Source: Cryptomeria japonica
Lineage: Eukaryota; Streptophyta; Pinopsida; Cupressales; Cupressaceae
Length of the DNA: 64,000 nt
Assembly: GCF_030272615.1 (NCBI RefSeq)
Contig: NC_081408.1
Span: forward strand, 407,797,889 to 407,861,888
Reading direction: 5' to 3'
Shown here one piece after another: positions 57,965 through 64,000 of this stretch (position 1 is its first letter; every line of letters begins with the position of its first letter). The notes below the pieces were generated by a model. That model did not search any database, was not told the origin of the DNA, and was given only the letters and a program-made list of their open reading frames with translations. Made by a program: the position numbers and the translations under genes.

Positions 57965-59680
57965 TTAAATAGTCTTCAAAAATCCTAGGTGAGTATCCCA
58001 CCCACTCTTCAGGTTATCCAAAACTATGATAAATGCACTAAATATAGTAGCATGAATTTCTAATTCCCTTAGATTAGATGGCACGGTTCAGGCCATTTCC
58101 TTCATACAATCTTCCTTGTTACTCAACATGATGTCCAATTGGGGGGCAATCAGGTTCCAGAGTTCACCTACTTTTCTCAAAATTTTGTCCTTCTCCACTT
58201 GGAGACTTGAGATTTGATCATTTAAAGCTATAACCTATCCTTCAACAGTTCTAGTTAAAGTTACATTAGGATCAAAGGACTATGAAATGCTAGCAAGCTT
58301 CTCCAAGCAAACACCTATTTGCTTGTCTATATCTACAGTGAATTTAGTCAAAAGTAGGCAAGATTTGTACAATTTATCGTCTTCTGATAATGTGTCAAAA
58401 ATAATCTGCAATCTCTTATTTAGACTCTTTATATCATCCTCAATCATCTTCTGGAATATCTGTACCCTAACATCCTTAAATTTATCCAAAACTTTCTAAG
58501 TAGAAGACTTCTCTAAAGAATCAAAACTGGTATTTACAATGTTAATCGATTTCAACAATTTACCGGAGGGTCTATTATTAGAATCCAACTATACATCTGG
58601 AGCCACCTTCTGCAAAACATCTATCGACATCAAAATTAGCTTCTTGTCTTAAGATTAACACTTCACCAGATCATGGCTAGCTTGAGCTTGCACAGCTGCT
58701 GCGAGCATGAGCTTTTCTGCAGGAGAAATTTGTCTGAGGTTTAGTGGAACATCTAGATTTATAGGAATATGAGTTGGGGTCCCTATAACTGGAGGAGTGA
58801 CGATTGTCAGATCAGCTACACCTTTGCCTTTGTCAAACTCTCCAACCTTTGCCTCTGCAGTCTCAGCATCCTTCTTATTTTCACCATCCCCTTCATCTTT
58901 TGCATCGGTGTTGCCACTTGGTGCAGTATCAACCTATTGGATCTTAGGGGTTGTAGAGCTATCCACCACTGGAGGTGTATCACCAGTCTTAGCATCAAGT
59001 GTAGTGTTACCTTGATCATTCGGATGATCCTCAGTCTAAGCTTCAACCTTCTGACCACCAGAAACACCTTGCTTCTCTTCCAACTGAGAGAACTTAAATG
59101 CATCCTTGTATAGGGGATCATGTTGAATGATTTTTCTCCATACATCCTCTATCTATTTCCTCACCTCTTACATATTTCTAATCATTAGCATGTTCACCCT
59201 ATTCTTACTTTGGAATTCTTTCTTATTTGCCTCCTCAATCAGCCTCTTGGCTTCATCATGAGTTATACAGGTACAGACATTTATCAGCTCTCTCTCCTTC
59301 ATCTCCTTGTCAATCTTACTTGTTGCCATTCTCCTTGCATCTATAAGGTTGTACAAGTCCTTAGGAATGGTCTTCTCCAATTCAATTAACATCTTGGTAC
59401 AATTGTGTAAATATAATACAACTGCTTCCTCTACCTTTCTTTGATCAACCTCATCTAAATTCTCATAAAAAGCTCCAATATTCTTCAAGTTTCCATCAAC
59501 TATTATTTCATCAATTAATTGATTTGCTGACAGTGGAGGAACAATTGTGTACTTACCTTGTAAGTCACCAAACTCAAGGTCTTTGTTAAGTTGACTTCTA
59601 ACCTATCTACCTCTTTTGGATCTTCTGGTAGGAGCAGGATAAGATTTTTTCCAACAAGGCTTTTCCATTGAGGACCTAAG
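57965..59680 (-). pseudogene. ORF2 C-terminal half (third homologue), minus strand
   Basis: The best frame, 59488-59168, reads NIGAFYENLDEVDQRKVEEAV and IPKDLYNLIDARR, matching El-2 ORF2 (NIEKIYDTLSADEKGQVEES, IPDDLYKRIEARR). Further down, FTVDIDKQIG matches El-2 FLTVDIDKKIRK. The frame ends at TAA 57965 shortly before the purine tract. There are several stops. The N-terminal globular domain is absent because the copy is truncated at about 59690. Confidence 0.7.
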
Positions 59681-60038
59681 ATCTAATGGTAGAGATTAAA
59701 AAAATTTAATGGATGGGATTCTTGCACAACCCATTAGGGTTGTGGCTGGAAATTTTTTAATGGGGATTAAAATAATTAATTGTGATGGATCTAAATTAAG
59801 ATATATATATATATATATAGATATACATATACATATACATATACATATATATATTATCCAACAATAAATCTGATGTTTAGTTGTAATAGAGTTATAGTCA
59901 TTTATTTAGTCATTTTTATTTGTGTGACTAATTTTTTAGTTGTGTTTTTTACCTGACGATCAAATTAGTCATTTATAGTTGTGTACCAACACTTTTAGTC
60001 ACGTAGTCTCATTTTTTTGTCAAGTTCTCATAGTGTTG

Positions 60039-60290
60039 GTACAAGGAAGAGAATGAGATTTTCTATTGGGAGGAAGAGCACCAGTTGATTTGACAACACA
60101 AACAAAGCTCCACCCACCAATAATAGAAAAAGGCCCAAGAAGGGGGAGGCAACACCCACACAAGCCATGGCTAGACCACCATCAATAACTTGAGAGGCGA
60201 GAGAACCCACACAAACACCCACTAGAATAGGAGAAGGCGCACGCACTCCATCAGTCAAGAAAGGTAGGGGAGGCACAAGGAGATTTATGA
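60039..60290 (-). pseudogene. LINE-B ORF1 remnant, part 1 (N-terminal side), minus strand
   Basis: A minus-strand open frame across 60276-60028 directly abuts the CACTA target duplication. The other side of the insertion (55312) continues the same LINE ORF1 region. Motifs are weak here, so the assignment rests on contiguity once the CACTA element is removed. Confidence 0.4.
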
Positions 60291-60300
60291 CTCGATCTAT

Positions 60301-61356
60301 TGGTATTTTGGTATGGTTTTGTCATTGATGTCAACACCTACTGAATACAAGTACTTTGGAGATCCAGCAATATTCACCGGCAAGCAGTAACTATTGCAAC
60401 AGTTACTAGCATATGGTTCACCGGCAAGATATAATGTTCACCGGTACCTGGAATGATATGGAAGACACTTGGTAATGTCGAAGACATCGTATGGACACTT
60501 TGTTTTGAAGGATTGATCATTGGTATATTCATATTTTCATATTTGCTTTTACCGGCAAATAGGTCCAGGGTTATCTAGGGTTACACCGGCGGGTTTATCT
60601 TTTCTAGATCAGCATGGCACACTATGGAGATGATTTATTATTGATGTAAATGCATTTAGCCGACATGTTTAATCGGTTATTGCATCGGATATTATATTGT
60701 TTGTAAAATGTTTTTATTGTAATATCTTGTAGAGCCGACCTACTAAAATTGGTCTTAGGGTATGGTATAAATGTAAGATCTTATTTGTAAGATCAAGTGT
60801 GGAATGCGAAAAAGAATTGTGTGAAGGTATATGCGAGATCAAGCAGAGGTATACATGAAGACATCATTTGAAGGTGAAGTTAGGTTTTTGTAGAAGCATA
60901 TCAGCATTACACCAGTACTGAATCTAGCATATGAAGATGCTATTTTGTACAATACATTCTTATTGAATTTAACCATCCACTGTAGTCAGTGTGACTCCCA
61001 TTTGTGATTGAGCAGTGAGCTCTAGGTTGTTGGCCTTTCTGCATGTGCAGACCCCTTTTTGTACACTTACTATCTGCAGTAGTATCATCTGATTGTGGGT
61101 AAGGTTTCCCACCGTGGTTTTTCCCCTTACAGGGTTCCCACGTACAAATATTGGTGTTATGTGTTGTGGATGACTTTATGTTTATGTTTCATGCATTAAT
61201 CCTTACCAGTATAGCAATTTACTGTTAACACTGTCTACCGGCACACTTAATTGGTTTACCGGTATTAAGCATTTAGTTGGTTAATTGGTTTTTGGTTTGA
61301 ATTTATTAAACAACTGATTCACCCCCCCCCCTCTCAGTTGTCTCTGGGACCTAACA
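60301..61356 (+). repeat. El-4 5' LTR (about 1056 bp)
   Basis: It probably begins TGGTATTTTGG at 60301 and carries TTGTCATTGATGTCAAC shortly inside, like the other LTRs. It ends CCTAACA at 61356. TATA-like TATAAATG is at 60766-60773 and a C-run at about 61320-61331. Confidence 0.75.
61095..61142 (+). other. Double stem-loop near the LTR 3' end (El-4)
   Basis: GTGGG (61095-61099) pairs with CCCAC (61108-61112). Directly following, CGTGG (61113-61117) pairs with CCACG (61138-61142). Both stems are perfect. Compared with El-2 (CGAGG/CCTCG) the second stem shows a compensated change. Confidence 0.65.
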
Positions 61357-61358
61357 AT

Positions 61359-61370
61359 TGGTATCGGAGC
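61359..61370 (+). promoter_or_regulatory. Primer-binding site of El-4
   Basis: TGGTATCGGAGC, two bases after the LTR end, has one mismatch to the usual initiator-tRNA-Met site. Confidence 0.9.
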
Positions 61371-61412
61371 CTAGTCCTCTTTTGCAGAAGTTTAACAACT
61401 TGAGGAGATCCA

Positions 61413-64000
61413 ATGACTACTAATTACTTCAGGAAGGACAGTCCTAAACTTGATGGAACCAACTATGGGATATGGAAGATCGGGATGGAGACACATTTGA
61501 ATTTCATCGATAAAGACATTTGGGAAGTTACAAAGAATGGTTATACTGCTACTATAGCTGGTCAGACTACTCCAACTACCTTAGCCAAAGATGAAGAGAA
61601 TGATTGCAAAGCAAGAGAAGCACTTTTGAGCGCATTATCAGATCAACAAATCATGGGATTATCAGATAGGTCTACTGCTAAAGCTATTTGGGATCATTTG
61701 GAAACACTAAATGAAGGAGATTCCACAGTCAAGATTACAAAACTTGAAAGCTTCCGAGTCAGATATGAACATCTGAAAATAGAAGAAGATGAAAGGATTT
61801 CTACTTTTATGGAAAGAGTAAATGAAATTGTTTTGGGTATTAAATGTTGGGGAGGAACCTTGAGTGAGGATGAAATTGTTTCAAAAATCTTAAGAGGTTT
61901 TCCACCGGCATATAAAATGAAGGTTACTACTATAAATGAGTTGAGAACAATGCCTAATACATCAGTGACTAGGGATACATTGATTGGAAAACTTTCAGCT
62001 TTTGAAATTGAGGAATTTGGTCCTGTTGCTACAATAAAAACTGATTTGGCTTTTAGAGAATCAACATCATCTGCTCCATCATTTGACAAATCAGACTAGA
62101 AAGCCTTTTATGCAAGAGAACTTGAAGAAACCTGGAAGGAGAATGAAGAGCTTGAAGAACTTGAAGCACTATTTGCAAGAAAAATGCCAAAAGGTCCTAT
62201 TAGAAGTAAGTATGGAGGTAAAGCACCCTTTAAATGTTTTAACTGCAATAAGATTGGTCATATGGCTTCGAGATGCCCTGATAGACATGCTAGACTAAGA
62301 GAAGAAGCTAGAAGAACATACAAGCCTAATCCTAAATATCAGAGATACAGATTTAAGAAGAACAAAGACAAATCTTGTTACATTGCTGATAAAGGTGTGA
62401 CTGATGACTCTAATGAGGATCCGGCAGACAATGGATGGGTTTTTGTTGCTATAACAGAAGATCAATCGGCACCTACTGCTCAACCAGTAGAACAAGCCCT
62501 AGTAGCTAAAGTTGAAGCAAAGGATGAATGGATCATTGACTCAGGATGCTCACATCACATGACTGGAGACAAAGGTAAATTCTTGAAATTTCAAGAATAC
62601 AATGGAGGTTTAGTAAGATTTGGAGATGACAAAGCCTGTTCAATCAAAGGTAAGGGTTCAATATCTCTTGATGGTAAGCATAACACTAACAATGTCTACT
62701 ATGTTGAAGGATTAAAGCATAATCTTTTAAGTGTTGGTCAATTAGTTGAGAAGGGATTTCAGTTACAATTTAAAAATGGAAAATGCAAAATCATGAAAAG
62801 AACTGGTTTAGAAATTGCAACCGGAAATTAGACTAGAGGTAATATCTTTCATTTGAATAACAGTGAAAAGACATGCTTAATTGCACATATAGATGAAAGT
62901 TGGTTATGGCATAAGAGACTATGTCATGTAAAATTTGATTGCATGGTAAAAACCAGTACTTCTAAGGTAGTTAGAGATCTACCTAAAATTGTGAAACCTC
63001 AGAACACAATTTGTAAGGAATGTCAATTTGGAAAACAAGTTAGAGCTAGTTTCAAAAGTATTCCAGAAAAATCCAATAATGCTCTTGATTTAATTCACAC
63101 TGATTTATGTGGTCCAGCTAGAACTAAAAGCTTACAAGGTGATAGATATTTCATGCTAATTATTAATGATTATTCTAGAATGTGTTGGGTTACTTTTCTC
63201 AGAGAAAAATCAGAAGCACTTGGGAAGTTCAAACTATTCAAAGCAATGGTTGAGAATGAAACCGGTAAGAAAATCAAATGTTTAAGATCAGATCAAGGAG
63301 GAGAATTCACATCTAAGGACTTTAATACATTTTGTGAAGTGAATGGAATCAAAATACAGTTATCAGCACCTCGGACACCACAGTAGAATGGAGTTGTTGA
63401 AAGGAAAAATAGAACTATCTTGGATGCAGCAAGAAGTATGTTATCAGAAGCAAATCTACCACATGTGTACTGGAGAGAGGCAGTTAGCACTGTTGTCTAT
63501 ACATTCAACAAAGTTCATATCAAAGGTGAAACCGGTAAGACCCCTCATGAACTATGGTTTGGTAATACTCCTACTCTTAAGTATTTCATAATTTTTTGAA
63601 GTAAATGTTATATCAAAAGAGATGAGTATATTGGCAAATTTGATCCTAGAAGTGATGAAGGAATATTTCTTGGCTATTCATCTAAGAGTAAGGCATATAG
63701 ATGTTTTAATAAAAGATTGCAGAAAATTGTTGAGAGTACAAATGTAAAGATTGATGAACAATTCAGAGGAACTTCAAGGTATATAGACTCTGAACCGGCA
63801 ATAGAAATTGTGACAAATGAACCTACACTGAATCCACTGGTACAGAATGAAGATTCGGTTACCCCGGTATCATCAGAGGATTCCATAGTAATTGAAGAAC
63901 AACAACAAACTAAGACACCCTGGTATGTAAGACTAAATCATTCTAAAGATCATATAATTGGAAACAAATTTAAAGGAGTTATGACAAGAGGAAGATTGGC
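61413..64000 (+). pseudogene. gag-pol: El-4 gag-pol (Gag, protease, integrase; RT beyond window)
   Basis: ATG 61413 starts MTTNYFRKD. One frame runs to the window end with TAG at 62097, 62829 and 63384 and TGA at 63597. Gag has LDGTNYGIWKIGMETHL and UBN2-like sequence, with a perfect CCHC knuckle (CFNCNKIGHMASRC, near 62235). Protease has WIIDSGCSHHMTGD (62530). The pre-integrase region has WLWHKRLCHV and CKECQFGKQ. The integrase core has LIHTDLCGPA, RSDQGGEFTS and NGVVERKN. The stop at 63384 replaces the second Gln of the nearly invariant PQQNG motif, showing that CAG became TAG. No internal coiled-coil expansion as in El-1. Few lesions imply a recent copy. Confidence 0.9.

Larger units (their letters stand above)
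56761..59690 (-). mobile_element. Truncated pol-less LTR element inside the CACTA element
   Basis: On the minus strand: the C-terminal half of an ORF2 related to El-2, a polypurine tract, then a full 3' LTR. The 5' LTR, gag and the N-terminal half of ORF2 are missing. AGGGT occurs just outside both ends (56756-56760 and about 59736-59740), which may be chance. It is either an insertion that later lost its 5' part or a fragment captured by the CACTA element. Confidence 0.7.
55316..60035. mobile_element. CACTA-type DNA transposon, 4.7 kb, non-autonomous
   Basis: The left end is CACTAGTAGAAAAACAG and the inverted right end is CACTATGAGAACTTG. The 3-bp duplication TTG lies at 55313-55315 and 60036-60038. 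Both ends are full of TTTAGTCA/TGACTAAA words (55340-55560, 59890-60000), like CACTA subterminal repeats. No transposase was found. It interrupts the LINE-B remnant and contains a truncated LTR element. CACTA ends and 3-bp duplications are established for En/Spm-type elements. Confidence 0.8.
60301..64000 (+). mobile_element. El-4: Ty1/Copia retrotransposon, 5' part (continues beyond window)
   Basis: A 5' LTR, primer site and a gag-pol frame with no frameshift up to the window end make this the best-preserved coding element here. The exact LTR start is uncertain because the 3' LTR is outside. It lies directly next to the LINE-B remnant. Confidence 0.88.

Noticed and set aside
59800-59860. AT and ATAC microsatellite tracts as regulatory sites.
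   Set aside because: Simple-sequence runs, also seen at 50880 and 55890; no further signal.

Overview
This looks like a gene-poor stretch of a large plant nuclear genome, most probably a conifer. I see no intact host gene, tRNA or rRNA in 64 kb. Almost everything recognisable is transposable-element sequence, much of it nested and decayed. The conifer guess rests on deep nesting of old LTR elements and on a Penelope-type GIY-YIG remnant at about 50 kb; among land plants such elements are best known from conifers. No organism-specific marker was found, so this is an inference.

Layout. (1) 1-18343: a Ty1/Copia element (El-1, Sirevirus-like in layout) whose 5' end lies outside the window. Its 5' LTR was hit by a hAT-like DNA transposon (1201-4242, 8-bp target duplication). 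Its 3' LTR was hit by a complete LTR element (El-2, 10008-16616, 5-bp target duplication). (2) 18344-34345: two related arrays of hairpin-forming 75-bp units (18344-19700 and 32996-34345) flank an unrecognised acidic minus-strand pseudogene (20805-22142) and a nearly full-length LINE (about 23420-31480) with an unusual third ORF. (3) 34560-44830: a minus-strand Ty3/Gypsy gag remnant split by a complete LTR element (El-3, 35507-43211, 5-bp target duplication). (4) 45516-46266: a solo LTR with a 5-bp target duplication. (5) 46267-54180: AT-rich debris with a Penelope-like GIY-YIG fragment, a MITE candidate, a diverged direct duplication and two minus-strand LTR-like fragments. (6) 54190-60290: a minus-strand LINE ORF1 remnant interrupted by a CACTA element (55316-60035, 3-bp target duplication) that contains a truncated LTR element. 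(7) 60301-64000: the 5' LTR and gag-pol of a well-preserved Copia element (El-4) that runs off the window.

The most interesting system is a family of LTR elements without pol: El-2, El-3 and the truncated copy inside the CACTA element. They keep Copia-type primer sites, polypurine tracts and LTR ends. In place of protease, integrase, RT and RNase H they encode a coiled-coil plus zinc-knuckle Gag-like protein and a conserved protein of about 1,080-1,100 residues (ORF2) that I do not recognise. They are presumably mobilised by Copia relatives such as El-1 and El-4, with which they share two structured noncoding features. One is an inverted repeat bracketing the polypurine tract and LTR start. 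The other is an abutting double stem-loop near the LTR end. Both show compensatory base changes between families. The LINE's third ORF has a comparable architecture (globular domain, charged linker, coiled coil).

Decay is distinctive. In the four best-preserved reading frames (El-2 ORF2, El-3 ORF2, El-4 gag-pol, LINE ORF3), 21 of 26 internal stops are TAG. Most sit where glutamine or tryptophan is expected, as predicted for C-to-T change at methylated CAG sites.
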